In this document: one piece after another, positions 9,250-18,110 of the stretch
How positions within the stretch are numbered: position 1 is the stretch's first letter
Layout: each line of letters opens with the position of its first letter
DNA from: Lachnospiraceae bacterium
GTDB taxonomy: Bacteria > Bacillota > Clostridia > Lachnospirales > Lachnospiraceae
Direction of reading: 5' to 3'
DNA length: 64,000 bases
Assembly (NCBI GenBank): GCA_017623675.1
Contig: JAGAOO010000017.1
Coordinates: forward strand, 45,136 to 109,135
Translations under genes and position numbers: made by a program
The notes under the pieces: model-generated
The model's input: only the letters and a program-made list of their open reading frames with translations
Databases searched by the model: none
Told to the model about the DNA's origin: nothing

Positions 9250-10086
9250 TCAGAGTATAAAGGACTGAACTAACTGTCCTATTATCAAATTCCATCCGTC
9301 TGCCATGATAAACAATAAAACCTTAAATGGCATAGAAATTGTTGTTGGTGGCAGCATCATCATACCCATTGACATTAACGTAGATGCCACAACCATATCA
9401 ATAATAATAAATGGTATATAAATCATAAAACCAATAATAAAAGCAGCTCTCAATTCACTGATGATAAAAGCCGGAATAATTACCGTCGTTGGAATGTCAT
9501 CCCAATCCGAAACAGAATCAATGTCTGCAATATCTAAAAAGAGTTGAATATCCTGCTCTCTGGTTTGATTAATCATAAATTCCCGCATAGGATCCATTGC
9601 TGCTTCAATGGCCTCTTCCTGTGTTATTTCACCCGCTGCCAAAGGCTCTAGAGCTTCTGTATTCACTCTTGAAAAAACAGGTGACATAATAAAGAATGTT
9701 AAAAATAAGGAAAGCCCTATCAGAACATTGTTAGGAGGAGTTGAGGTTAAACCCAAAGCCGTCCTTACAAAATGTAACACTACAATTATACGTGTGAAGG
9801 ACGTCATCATAACAAGGATTGATGGAGCTAATGAAATGACCGTTAAGACTAACAGCATTTGTAATGTGCCGGACAGACTTCCTTCTTCGTCCCCCATTGT
9901 TAGGGTCAGATTCAATGGTTCTGTAACATCATCTGTCTCTGTAGTTTCTGCGTCTTCCGTAGTTCCTGTAATTTCAGCCGCCATAGACTGAGTATTACAG
10001 AACAGTAGCACAGCAAACACTACCAAAAAGACTGCCAGGCATTTTTTTAAAGTAATACGAAAAGTATCAGGTTTCATCTGTATCAT
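9250..10086 (-). CDS. fliP: Flagellar export gate protein FliP
   Basis: Core subunit of the FliPQR export channel. A cleavable signal peptide (hydrophobic stretch ending near MAAEITG) is followed by a short acidic segment and four membrane helices. Family signatures such as MTSFTRIIVVLHFVRTALG and MMLPPTTISMPFK are present. The likely start is the third-codon ATG at 10086, five bases after AAGGA; an in-frame ATG at 10092 overlaps that site. The 5' end overlaps fliO by about 20 bases. Confidence 0.95.
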   Translation of the reverse strand: MIQMKPDTFRITLKKCLAVFLVVFAVLLFCNTQSMAAEITGTTEDAETTETDDVTEPLNLTLTMGDEEGSLSGTLQMLLVLTVISLAPSILVMMTSFTRIIVVLHFVRTALGLTSTPPNNVLIGLSLFLTFFIMSPVFSRVNTEALEPLAAGEITQEEAIEAAMDPMREFMINQTREQDIQLFLDIADIDSVSDWDDIPTTVIIPAFIISELRAAFIIGFMIYIPFIIIDMVVASTLMSMGMMMLPPTTISMPFKVLLFIMADGWNLIIGQLVQSFIL

Positions 10087-10447
10087 TTTCATCCTTTTTC
10101 TTTTGAAGCTGTGATAGAATATCTTTAAAACTTCCCTTTGTATTATTATTCAGTGCATCTAAATTAAGTTCTTCTTCTTTTAACTCTGTTAAAAACGTCA
10201 CATCATCTTTTCCTACTCCAATTGCAAAATAGCGACTGCCAATTTTTACAATCTGAATATACTTGTTATTTCCAATACGAGCAGTTTCAATCGTCCGCAC
10301 ATTACTGCGACTTTGAATATTGCTTTGAAATCTTCCTGCGAATCTGGCGGCAAGGTAAGCCAATGCCAGAACGAATAAGAACATAATCAAAACAACAAAC
10401 AACTGAATTACGCCTTCAACAGCATTTGAAACACCGGTTAAAATCAT
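10067..10447 (-). CDS. fliO: Flagellar biosynthetic protein FliO (FliZ)
   Basis: A 126-residue protein with one N-terminal membrane helix (about residues 11-35) and a cytoplasmic domain containing IQIVKIGSRYFAIGVGKDDVTFL, the FliO/FliZ signature. FliO helps assemble the FliPQR ring. Its ATG begins just after the cheY stop, and its 3' end overlaps fliP. Confidence 0.88.
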   Translation of the reverse strand: MILTGVSNAVEGVIQLFVVLIMFLFVLALAYLAARFAGRFQSNIQSRSNVRTIETARIGNNKYIQIVKIGSRYFAIGVGKDDVTFLTELKEEELNLDALNNNTKGSFKDILSQLQKKKDENDTDET

Positions 10448-10448
10448 C

Positions 10449-10811
10449 TTAATCGACTGCCTTCTTAACAGCTTCTAAAACACGATCCGGCTGGAATGGT
10501 TTTACAATGAAATCTCTTGCTCCTGATTGAATAGATTCAATAACCATAGCCTGCTGACCCATAGCAGAACACATTACAACACTGGCATTTGGATCCACTG
10601 ATTTGATTTTCTTTAATGCCTGAATCCCATCCATTTCCGGCATAGTAATATCCATCAATACTAAATCAGGTTTTGTTTCCTGATATTTCTCAACAGCCTT
10701 TAAACCATTTTCTGCTTCTGCAACAACATTGTAACCATTCTTGGTTAAAATGTCCTTAATCATCATTCGCATGAATGCTGCGTCATCACAAATCAAAATA
10801 TTCTTTGCCAT
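10449..10811 (-). CDS. cheY: Chemotaxis response regulator CheY
   Basis: Single-domain receiver of 120 residues; phosphorylated CheY binds the FliM/FliY switch. The acidic pocket (ICDDAAFMR), phospho-acceptor Asp54 in LVLMDITMPEMDG and the KP dipeptide in FIVKPFQ are all present. Located between fliY and fliO as in Bacillus, which pairs the regulator with the CheC-type phosphatase domain of FliY. Confidence 0.96.
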   Translation of the reverse strand: MAKNILICDDAAFMRMMIKDILTKNGYNVVAEAENGLKAVEKYQETKPDLVLMDITMPEMDGIQALKKIKSVDPNASVVMCSAMGQQAMVIESIQSGARDFIVKPFQPDRVLEAVKKAVD

Positions 10812-10833
10812 TTTTTTCTTCTCCTCTTCATTC

Positions 10834-11988
10834 CTAAATCATTTTTGTTCTCACAATATCTGTTATACGGATACCGAAGCTTTCTTCGATGACTACCACT
10901 TCACCCTTGGCAACCATTTTACCGTTTACCAGAACATCTATCGGTTCACCAGCCAGTTTATCCAACTCAACAATGGTTCCTGGCGCAAACTCTAGTATTT
11001 CTTTAATGGATTTCTTTGTCCGCCCAAGTTCTACCGTAACTTCCAGCGGTACATCCATTATTAAATCGATATTTTCCTGTTGCGTAATCGGATTCACATT
11101 GGATGTGAAGCTTTGGAATTGTACCGGTTGAACATTCACGTTCTGCATTTGCGGAGCATAACCAAAAGGTACCTGCCCACCCTGCATCTGCGGTTGTCCC
11201 ATAACCGGTTGCATCTGTGGCGAAGCTGTCATCGGCTGCGGCTGTGGTGCTGCCTGTGGTTGCTGCGTCACCTGTGGCTGCGGTTCCGGTGTTACACTTT
11301 CCGTCGCTCCACTGATGCTGGAAGAAAATACCTCGTAAAGTTCATTTGCAAAATCAATTGGATATAACTGCATGATGTTGGAATCCACCAAGTCTCCAAT
11401 TTCCATTTTCAAAGAAACCTTTACAAAACTCTTTCCCTGGAATCGGTCAATCAAGCTACTGCCTTTATCAATGCCTAATTCCAATCGTTCTGCCTCAGGC
11501 GGGCTGATATCAATCTTCCGATTTAACATAGAAGACATGGATGTGGCAGCCGAACCCATCATTTGATTCATGGCTTCGCAGATTGCACTTAAATGCAGGT
11601 CTGTCAAAGTGTCTACCAGATTGGTACCATCTCCACCCATCATCAAATCTGTAATAATCTTAACGTCCTTTTCCATTAAAACGAGAAGATTATTTCCCTG
11701 TATACCGTCTACATAAGCGATATTTATAAATACACAGGGCAAGGCATATTCTTTGGCTAAATCATCCCATGTGCAACAGTCTACCTTAGGGGTACTTATG
11801 ACTACTTTCTGATTAACAAGAGAATATAAAGTTGTAGCAGCTGTGCCCATGCAGATATTAGAAATCTCACCAAGTACATCTTTTTTCTCTGGTGCTAATT
11901 CTTCTGTGGATGGACTAGGCGTTGCTACATCTTCTGTCAAGCCGCTCATTAAAACATTTATCTCTTCTTGCGATAGCATTCCGTCCAT
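10834..11988 (-). CDS. fliY: Flagellar motor switch phosphatase FliY
   Basis: C-ring protein that both forms the switch and dephosphorylates CheY-P. The 384-residue protein opens with a CheY-binding-like helix (LSQEEINVLMSGL, residues 5-17). Two CheC-type active sites follow: Asp37/Glu41/Asn44 and Ser134/Glu138/Asn141. A Pro/Gln/Met-rich linker spans about residues 234-300, and a C-terminal SpoA/FliN domain includes VTVELGRTKKSIKEILE. The linker is unusually rich in PQ repeats. Start is four bases after the fliM stop region with GAGG upstream. Confidence 0.95.
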   Translation of the reverse strand: MDGMLSQEEINVLMSGLTEDVATPSPSTEELAPEKKDVLGEISNICMGTAATTLYSLVNQKVVISTPKVDCCTWDDLAKEYALPCVFINIAYVDGIQGNNLLVLMEKDVKIITDLMMGGDGTNLVDTLTDLHLSAICEAMNQMMGSAATSMSSMLNRKIDISPPEAERLELGIDKGSSLIDRFQGKSFVKVSLKMEIGDLVDSNIMQLYPIDFANELYEVFSSSISGATESVTPEPQPQVTQQPQAAPQPQPMTASPQMQPVMGQPQMQGGQVPFGYAPQMQNVNVQPVQFQSFTSNVNPITQQENIDLIMDVPLEVTVELGRTKKSIKEILEFAPGTIVELDKLAGEPIDVLVNGKMVAKGEVVVIEESFGIRITDIVRTKMI

Positions 11989-11991
11989 ACT

Positions 11992-12969
11992 TTACTCCTC
12001 TCTGATTACTTTGGTTATCTTTACCGCATAATTGTCCGAAGCCGAACCCGGCAAAGCTTTAAATTTCAACATATTTCCAACAAATATGTCCAATTCATCT
12101 TCATATTGTTTATCTACTTTGATTATATCACCTATTTGCAGATTTACAAAGTCATTTACAGAAATCGAACTGTTGCCCAAAACTGCTTTGATTGGTATCT
12201 GCGCTTTTGAGATTGCTGTTTCTATAACATCAAAATATGCATTTGCTTCCGTTGCCTGCATAGTTGAATACCAATACTTGGTATTCAGCTTGTCCATGAC
12301 ATCCTCTAACGTCAAAAAAGGAAGACAAATATTCATCAATCCCATTACCTCGCCAATTTTCATGTTAATAGTAACGATGGCAATCATTTCACTTGGTGAA
12401 ATAATTTGTGCAAACTGGGAATTGGTTTCAATTCGTTCCAGTCTAGGTTCAATTTCCATAACATTTTTCCAAGGTTCTCTTAATAAATTAATGCAAATTG
12501 TAAATATACGTTCCAGAATACTTAATTCTATTTCCGAGTAATCCCTCACCTTTTCTAAGGGTTCTCCGGTTCCACCCAACATACGGTCTACAATTGCAAA
12601 TCCCAGATTAGAAGCAAGCTCTATAATGATATTGCCTTTCAGTGGTTCAAAATTCACTATTCCTAGTAACACAGGATTGGATAACGAATTCGTAAATTCT
12701 GAATATGTAACTGCTTCTGAATTCACAACCTCCATCTGAACATTTTTCCGGAGATAAGCCGGCAGGTTTGTAGAAACCAAACGTCCAAAATGTTCAAAAA
12801 TTATTTCCAGGGTACGCAGATGCTCTTTTGAAAACTTTGCCGGTCTTGCGAAGTCATAATCTTTTATCTTCTGCGCCGGTTCTTCTGCATATTCATCCAT
12901 ATCCAGTTCGCCACTGCTTAACTGCTTTAACAGATTATCAATCTCATTTTGTGACAATACCTCACTCAA
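11992..12969 (-). CDS. fliM: Flagellar motor switch protein FliM
   Basis: Middle C-ring protein linking CheY-P binding to FliG rotation control. The N-terminal CheY-P-binding helix (LSQNEIDNLLKQL) is followed by the FliM core and a C-terminal SpoA domain (SISVNDFVNLQIGDIIKVD), 325 residues in all. The start codon is TTG at 12969, supported by AGGAGGTGAG nine bases upstream; no better ATG is near. Confidence 0.96.
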   Translation of the reverse strand: MSEVLSQNEIDNLLKQLSSGELDMDEYAEEPAQKIKDYDFARPAKFSKEHLRTLEIIFEHFGRLVSTNLPAYLRKNVQMEVVNSEAVTYSEFTNSLSNPVLLGIVNFEPLKGNIIIELASNLGFAIVDRMLGGTGEPLEKVRDYSEIELSILERIFTICINLLREPWKNVMEIEPRLERIETNSQFAQIISPSEMIAIVTINMKIGEVMGLMNICLPFLTLEDVMDKLNTKYWYSTMQATEANAYFDVIETAISKAQIPIKAVLGNSSISVNDFVNLQIGDIIKVDKQYEDELDIFVGNMLKFKALPGSASDNYAVKITKVIREE

Positions 12970-13025
12970 GCTTACTCACCTCCTTCGCAGTCAATCACCT
13001 TTCGGGCCATCTACCAGCTATGTCA

Positions 13026-13556
13026 CTATTGTGCCTTGAATTGCTGTGTAGTAAATTGGCTAAAGGTTACATCATAAATACATTCTGTCTGATACTTCTC
13101 CTGTAAGCCTTCTGTAATTTCCTGTTTCACAATCTTTTGAATCTCTGCATCATTGATTTCTGTATATGTATATTCCTGTACCACACTTCTGGTTACATCA
13201 AATACCCAGCTTTCGGTATCAACAAGCTTGGTGCTTAAGCTTTCATAATCCTTGGAACTGCCATCCATAGAAATGGAAATACCAATGATTGCATAGGCAT
13301 TATTTCCGGTACCATCATTCTTCAAATTAATAGTAGTTGCCTCAGACAGATTATAAGTCTGTACATCTTCAATACTTGGTCCGGCCTGAACAGTTTCATC
13401 CTTTTCTAATTCCAAATTCAAAATTGCCGCAATTTCAGTGACCAAATTATCGGTCTTCTTTATTGCCGGTACAAATACAAACACCATTAATGCATTTAAT
13501 ACCAGATTCACAATACAGATTGCTAAAATAATAATACTGATTAAATTCTTTCTCAT
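13026..13556 (-). CDS. fliL: Flagellar basal body-associated protein FliL
   Basis: A 176-residue protein with one N-terminal membrane helix (about residues 6-28) and an external domain typical of FliL, ending in YDVTFSQFTTQQFKAQ. FliL supports stator function around MotAB. It directly follows motB, which fits that role. Confidence 0.9.
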   Translation of the reverse strand: MRKNLISIIILAICIVNLVLNALMVFVFVPAIKKTDNLVTEIAAILNLELEKDETVQAGPSIEDVQTYNLSEATTINLKNDGTGNNAYAIIGISISMDGSSKDYESLSTKLVDTESWVFDVTRSVVQEYTYTEINDAEIQKIVKQEITEGLQEKYQTECIYDVTFSQFTTQQFKAQ

Positions 13557-13565
13557 TTCAAACTC

Positions 13566-14477
13566 CTATTCCTGTGATGAACTACTTAACTGATTATAAA
13601 TCTTAATCACAACTCTTCGGTTTCTTGCTCTTCCTTCTTCTGTTTCATTGGAGGCAACCGGTCGGCTTTCACCGTATCCTGCCACCTTCATATTCTCATC
13701 AATCAAGTCAGCATTCTCCATTAAATATTCATAAACATTCGTTGCTCTGGCTGTTGAAAGATAACGATTACTTTCATACTTAAACGTATGAATTGGCACG
13801 TTATCCGTATGTCCTTCTATCTCAATAATGCTATCCTTATAGGTTTCCAGAACAGCTCCTATCTTGTCCATAAATACATAGGACTCTTCCTTCAATTCTG
13901 CATCACCGGTATCAAATAGCAGTGCACCATTCATGTCTAATTCTACATACTCATAATTATAATCAATCTGAACCCGTTCATCAATGGTATAGCTTTCCAA
14001 CGCCGTTGAAATCTCCTTGTACATTTCCTCCGACTGTTCCAGCCCTGCCTGTTCCACCTGTTCCTGCAGCTGTTCCATACTTAAATTCTCATTTTGTTCG
14101 GCATCTGTGGCTCCGCCAGACTGTCCATTTTCACTACTTTCCGGATTCTGTCCATTACTATCCTTCGAAACCGAATCGTCTCCGTAGGAGTTGTCCACTG
14201 CTTTACCCACCTGCTCCAGCAGGGAGTTTACATCTTGTAACTGGGTCACTCCACCACTGACCATCTGTCCATTTTGAACCATTTGTGTTGTCTGATTAAA
14301 AATGGAAAAGGATATATTCTGAAAAGATGCCGCAATTTGCTGAATCTTTCCTTCATCCATAGTTGAACTTGCAAAGAGCAATACAAAGAAACAAAGCAGC
14401 AAATTCATCAAATCACTAAATGTTGACATCCATGCCGGCGAACCTTCATCCGGCTGTTCCTCTCTGCGTTTTGCCAT
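13566..14477 (-). CDS. motB: Flagellar stator protein MotB
   Basis: Peptidoglycan-anchored stator subunit. The N-terminal membrane helix carries the ion-binding aspartate (Asp22 in STFSDLMNLLLCFFVLL). A long Gln/Ser/Glu-rich linker is followed by a C-terminal OmpA-like domain (IEIEGHTDNVPIH, ESRPVASNETEEGRARNRR). Whether protons or sodium drive it cannot be read from the sequence. Its ATG immediately follows the motA stop codon. Confidence 0.95.
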   Translation of the reverse strand: MAKRREEQPDEGSPAWMSTFSDLMNLLLCFFVLLFASSTMDEGKIQQIAASFQNISFSIFNQTTQMVQNGQMVSGGVTQLQDVNSLLEQVGKAVDNSYGDDSVSKDSNGQNPESSENGQSGGATDAEQNENLSMEQLQEQVEQAGLEQSEEMYKEISTALESYTIDERVQIDYNYEYVELDMNGALLFDTGDAELKEESYVFMDKIGAVLETYKDSIIEIEGHTDNVPIHTFKYESNRYLSTARATNVYEYLMENADLIDENMKVAGYGESRPVASNETEEGRARNRRVVIKIYNQLSSSSQE

Positions 14478-15275
14478 TTACTCCTCACCTTCACCTTCTG
14501 CCATCTTATTTCTTATGGTCGGCGACATGAAGGATTTTAATTTTTCTTCTATTACTCGCGGATTCTCACCTGCTTGAATTGATAATAATCCTTCAATCAT
14601 TACTTCCTTCATCATTATCTCTATTTCATTATTGGTAGCCAGCTTCGTAGCAACCGGAGTTGCAAGCCAGTTTGCCAGCATAGAACCATATAAGGTTGTA
14701 ACCAAAGCAACAGACATGTTCGGGCCGATAGTATCCGGATCCGAAAGGTTCTCTAACATGTTAATCAAACCAATCAGGGTACCAATCATACCCCATGCAG
14801 GACCCATTGCAGCAACATTTTTCCAAAAGGCAATCAGCTTTTTATGACGGGAATCAATATTGACTAATTCCGTTTCCAAAATATTACGAACCAGCTCCGG
14901 GTCTGTACCATCAACAATCAGTAATATTCCTTTTTTCATAAATTCGTCTTCCAAGGAATTCGCAGATTCCTCCAATGCCAAAAGACCTTCTTTTCTTGCA
15001 ATGTTAGACAAATCAATAATCTGACGAATAATTGCCGTCTCATCCACCTTCGGAACCTTAAGAACAAGAGTAACAGACTTTAACCCGTTAATAAAATTCT
15101 TTAATGGACTGGATGCCAGTACACACATGAATGTACCACCAATTGTAATTAAAATAGAAGGCACATCCCAGAAATTCTTTAATTTTGAAAAAACAAATGC
15201 GCCACTATCATATGTAATACCGAAAACAATTAATACGCCGCATATAATCAAACCTACTATTGTTGCTAAATCCAA
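14478..15275 (-). CDS. motA: Flagellar stator protein MotA
   Basis: Ion-channel stator subunit with four membrane helices and a cytoplasmic loop, 265 residues. The family motif NMSVALVTTLYGSMLAN lies in the third helix region, and the TM3 proline segment GPAWGMIGTLIGL is visible. The start codon is TTG at 15275 with GAGGTG upstream. Having motAB inside the fla operon differs from Bacillus subtilis, where they are elsewhere. Confidence 0.95.
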   Translation of the reverse strand: MDLATIVGLIICGVLIVFGITYDSGAFVFSKLKNFWDVPSILITIGGTFMCVLASSPLKNFINGLKSVTLVLKVPKVDETAIIRQIIDLSNIARKEGLLALEESANSLEDEFMKKGILLIVDGTDPELVRNILETELVNIDSRHKKLIAFWKNVAAMGPAWGMIGTLIGLINMLENLSDPDTIGPNMSVALVTTLYGSMLANWLATPVATKLATNNEIEIMMKEVMIEGLLSIQAGENPRVIEEKLKSFMSPTIRNKMAEGEGEE

Positions 15276-15286
15276 ACCCTGTCACC

Positions 15287-15490
15287 TCACACCTTATCCA
15301 CATTTCCACAAGAAACATCCTCGTATCTATATAATTTTACTAAATCAGACACCTCTTGTCTACTCTCTTTTACAATTATTTTTTTCCCGGTCGTTAATGT
15401 AATCACCGTATCCGGTGTTTCTTCTATCATTTCAATTACTTCAGCATTCAATGTAAACTTCGTTTCGTTAAATCTGGTCAATTCAATCAT
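15287..15490 (-). CDS. flbD: Flagellar protein FlbD
   Basis: Small 67-residue FlbD/SwrD family protein (MIELTRFNETKFTLNAEVIE), associated with stator power and swarming in Firmicutes. It is the first gene after the terminator that follows flgE and has a strong GAAGGGGG ribosome site. It precedes motA by 11 bases, so it probably leads the flbD-motA-motB transcript. Confidence 0.92.
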   Translation of the reverse strand: MIELTRFNETKFTLNAEVIEMIEETPDTVITLTTGKKIIVKESRQEVSDLVKLYRYEDVSCGNVDKV

Positions 15491-15531
15491 TTCACGAACC
15501 CCCTTCTACAAATAATTGCTTAATCTAATTA

Positions 15532-15540
15532 ATTTTACCA
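15532..15540 (-). promoter_or_regulatory. Extended -10 promoter element upstream of flbD
   Basis: The minus strand reads TGGTAAAAT, a TGn-extended -10 box, about 40 bases upstream of flbD and downstream of the flgE terminator. No good -35 hexamer lies 17 bases away, so recognition would rest on the extended -10. It would explain continued transcription of the distal flagellar genes. Confidence 0.5.
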
Positions 15541-15599
15541 CAATATGTTGTATTTCGCTATCTTTTTTTATATATTCTTATAATCGTTTTCAAAAGATT

Positions 15600-15650
15600 G
15601 TAATAAAACAAACACGCACACTATCCTTGATACCGGAACTGTGTGCGTGT
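15600..15650 (-). terminator. Intrinsic terminator after flgE, inside the flagellar cluster
   Basis: A perfect 10-bp stem (ACACGCACAC at 15612-15621 with GTGTGCGTGT at 15641-15650) is followed on the minus strand by TTGTTTTATT. It lies 40 bases beyond the flgE stop and strongly resembles a rho-independent terminator. Confidence 0.85.
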
Positions 15651-15689
15651 GCAATTCGATTAAATGACTCAATCAATGAATATTCTTAA

Positions 15690-16997
15690 TTACCGTTTCA
15701 AATTAATCAATTCCTCCAACATGGTATCTGAAGTGGTAATTATTCGAGAGTTTGCCTGGAAACCTCTCTGTGTAACAATCATATTAGTGAATTCGGAAGA
15801 AAGATCTACATCTGACATTTCCAAAACACCCTGAGACATGGTTCCGCCACCTTCTGTAACCTCCTGACCGATTCCATCAAAATCTCCGGAGTTCTGTGTA
15901 GTCTGATATAAGCTGTTACCAATTGCTTCCAGACCTGCCGGATTGGCAAATTTGGCAACTGCAATTTGTCCTAACAGCTTCTCCTCACCATTATCGTATA
16001 CACCATAAATTTTACCGTCAGTATTGATGTTTACATCATCCAGCTTACCAACCTTACGTCCTCCGCCTAAGCCTTTTAAATCACCTTTGTTCATCTTAAT
16101 TGTAGAAGAAGCACTGGTTGCATACATGGTAGCTGTGCTGAAATCAATGCTGATTGGCTCAAATGCATCATCATTAATGGTTAATGTAATTGCTTTTCCG
16201 CCACCAACGCTTTGGAATGCACCGGTATCTGCATCAAATACCAACTGGTCACCGCTTAACCTATAACCGGCTGTAATCGGAACATTGTTGCTGTCTGTTA
16301 TACTCTCGATGCTGACTGTATATGTATTCTTATCAGCAGTATTATTCTGCTTCACATTCATTTTTACATTATAACCATATCCTTTTTCATCATAAATGGT
16401 TACATTCATGATTTTAGCGCCGCCATCTTCGAATACAGGATCTGTTTTATCAATATTACCGGAAACATAAGCATTCGTAGTTGCCTGTGGCTCTGAATAC
16501 TGATTCTCTGCAGATTCAACCTGTAATGCAGATACAGTATCTTTACGAATCTGAGTTGGATTATCCGGATCCACCTGCCATCCCATTACCATTTCACCGG
16601 TTCCTGTTACCAGATAACCGGCACCATCCATCTTGAATGCACCAACTTTGGTAAAATAATTCAAATTACCACGGCTTACAATAAAGAATGAATCGCTGTT
16701 AAGCATCAAATCATATGGATTATTGGTTGTTTCTGCAGAACCGGTTCCCTCCAGCTGCTTTGTAATAGATGCAGTTGCTGTACCAAGACCAATCTGCTTT
16801 GCATTTGTACCACCTGCACCATTTGCCGGATTCGAGCCGGTAGCACGCTGTGATGTCTGATACAGAACGTCCATAAATTGAACCGTACTCCCCTTAAAAC
16901 CAACCGTATTAACATTAGCAATATTATTACCTATTACGTCCATTCTGGTTTGATGGGTCTTAAGACCTGCTACTCCAGAATACAATGATCTCATCAT
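15690..16997 (-). CDS. flgE: Flagellar hook protein FlgE
   Basis: Structural protein of the hook. The 435-residue protein has the rod/hook N-terminal motif (SLYSGVAGLKTHQTRMDVIGNNIANVNT region) and the matching C-terminal helix (MIVTQRGFQANSRIITTSD). The variable central domains are shorter than in some clostridia but normal. AGGAGG precedes the ATG by about nine bases. The gene is followed by a strong terminator. Confidence 0.96.
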   Translation of the reverse strand: MMRSLYSGVAGLKTHQTRMDVIGNNIANVNTVGFKGSTVQFMDVLYQTSQRATGSNPANGAGGTNAKQIGLGTATASITKQLEGTGSAETTNNPYDLMLNSDSFFIVSRGNLNYFTKVGAFKMDGAGYLVTGTGEMVMGWQVDPDNPTQIRKDTVSALQVESAENQYSEPQATTNAYVSGNIDKTDPVFEDGGAKIMNVTIYDEKGYGYNVKMNVKQNNTADKNTYTVSIESITDSNNVPITAGYRLSGDQLVFDADTGAFQSVGGGKAITLTINDDAFEPISIDFSTATMYATSASSTIKMNKGDLKGLGGGRKVGKLDDVNINTDGKIYGVYDNGEEKLLGQIAVAKFANPAGLEAIGNSLYQTTQNSGDFDGIGQEVTEGGGTMSQGVLEMSDVDLSSEFTNMIVTQRGFQANSRIITTSDTMLEELINLKR

Positions 16998-17028
16998 AAT
17001 AAACGACCTCCTTACATTATGCTGTAAT

Positions 17029-17052
17029 GATTCCTTCTATCAGTCAGGAATC
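17029..17052 (-). other. Small stem-loop upstream of flgE
   Basis: A 7-bp inverted repeat (GATTCCT / AGGAATC) with a 10-base loop sits between the TIGR02530-type gene and the flgE ribosome site. There is no T-tract, so it is not a terminator. It may affect mRNA stability or flgE translation, or may be incidental. Confidence 0.3.
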
Positions 17053-17075
17053 GTAAGCTTCCTTAGCGGTCCAGC

Positions 17076-17492
17076 TTATATAATTACAGCTCCATCAATA
17101 TTTGTAAATATGTGATTTCCTTCTCCTGCTTGATCCAAAGCAGTAATCACTGTATTGTTCTTTACATTTACAATGAATGCCAAATTATCTAACATAACCA
17201 GGGATTCATTGATATTCTTATCTCTTGCCTGTTCTATTCCTTGATTCAAACGTTGTAATTGTGTCTCCGTCAGATGAATATTTCGACTGTTTAACCGTTC
17301 ATTGGCATGCTTAGAAAATGAAACATCTGTTACACTTGCCGTTTTCTGTAATGCCTGCTGCTTTGATTGCAGTACTTCCTGGAAGGATTGTACTCCTAAG
17401 GATTCACTACCAGCAGTCTGTGAAGGTTTCTGATGTAGATATTCACCTGCCAGCCGATCAATGGAATAGCTTGGATTTCCAATCTGGTTCAT
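17076..17492 (-). CDS. Flagellar operon protein, TIGR02530 type
   Basis: A 138-residue protein matching the flagellar-operon family found between flgD and flgE in Firmicutes. The recognisable part is the C-terminal VSFSKHANERLNSRNI and LDNLAFIVNVKNNTVITALD. Molecular function is not established. It has an AAAGGAG ribosome site and sits at the conserved position. Confidence 0.85.
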   Translation of the reverse strand: MNQIGNPSYSIDRLAGEYLHQKPSQTAGSESLGVQSFQEVLQSKQQALQKTASVTDVSFSKHANERLNSRNIHLTETQLQRLNQGIEQARDKNINESLVMLDNLAFIVNVKNNTVITALDQAGEGNHIFTNIDGAVII

Positions 17493-17530
17493 CTTTGCAC
17501 CACTCCTTTACAGCTTAACCACAATCCGTC

Positions 17531-18058
17531 TTATTCATTTGATTCATCCGTTGGAACAGTTTTGTCGTCATCATTTCCTTCGGCATCACCATTGTCAGTG
17601 CCTTCTGTCTTATCGGTTGCATTATTGGAACTATTCATGTATTCAATATAATCCCAGTCTACAACAGAATCAAACTCATCCATAGTGTAGTATTTGTCAT
17701 TTACATATAACAATGCCTGATTATTACTTACCGTAACATACTGTACCAGACCACCTACCTGCTTTAAGTTACCGGATGCATCTGTTGTATTCAGAATAAC
17801 ATATTCTCCAACCAGACCCAACGCCTGTGAATTAGAATACGCTGTATTCAGGTTATTCATTGACTCTAATTCAGAGAATTGTGCCAGCTGAGACATATAT
17901 TCTGTATTATCAGTTGGTTCCAGTGGATCCTGATATTGCATCTGTGTTACCAGTAATTGCAAAAATGCATCTTTATCCAGAGTATTGCTTGTATCCGTTT
18001 TATTTGTTTTACTTGCAATTCCTGAAGCTCCTGTTGTGTCAATTCCATTTACTGCCAT
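17531..18058 (-). CDS. flgD: Flagellar hook assembly scaffold FlgD
   Basis: FlgD caps the growing hook. The 175-residue protein shows the FlgD_N signature LDKDAFLQLLVTQMQYQDPLEPTDN (split here as LDKDAFLQLLVTQMQ and YQDPLEPTDN). Its C-terminus is acidic. The start is ATG at 18058, with AAAGGAGG nine bases upstream; a longer open frame overlapping fliK lacks a ribosome site. Confidence 0.93.
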   Translation of the reverse strand: MAVNGIDTTGASGIASKTNKTDTSNTLDKDAFLQLLVTQMQYQDPLEPTDNTEYMSQLAQFSELESMNNLNTAYSNSQALGLVGEYVILNTTDASGNLKQVGGLVQYVTVSNNQALLYVNDKYYTMDEFDSVVDWDYIEYMNSSNNATDKTEGTDNGDAEGNDDDKTVPTDESNE

Positions 18059-18110
18059 ATTAACTGCCTCCTTTCTTTTTTTGATGTTCAGCATTTCAAC
18101 TTTTTCACAT

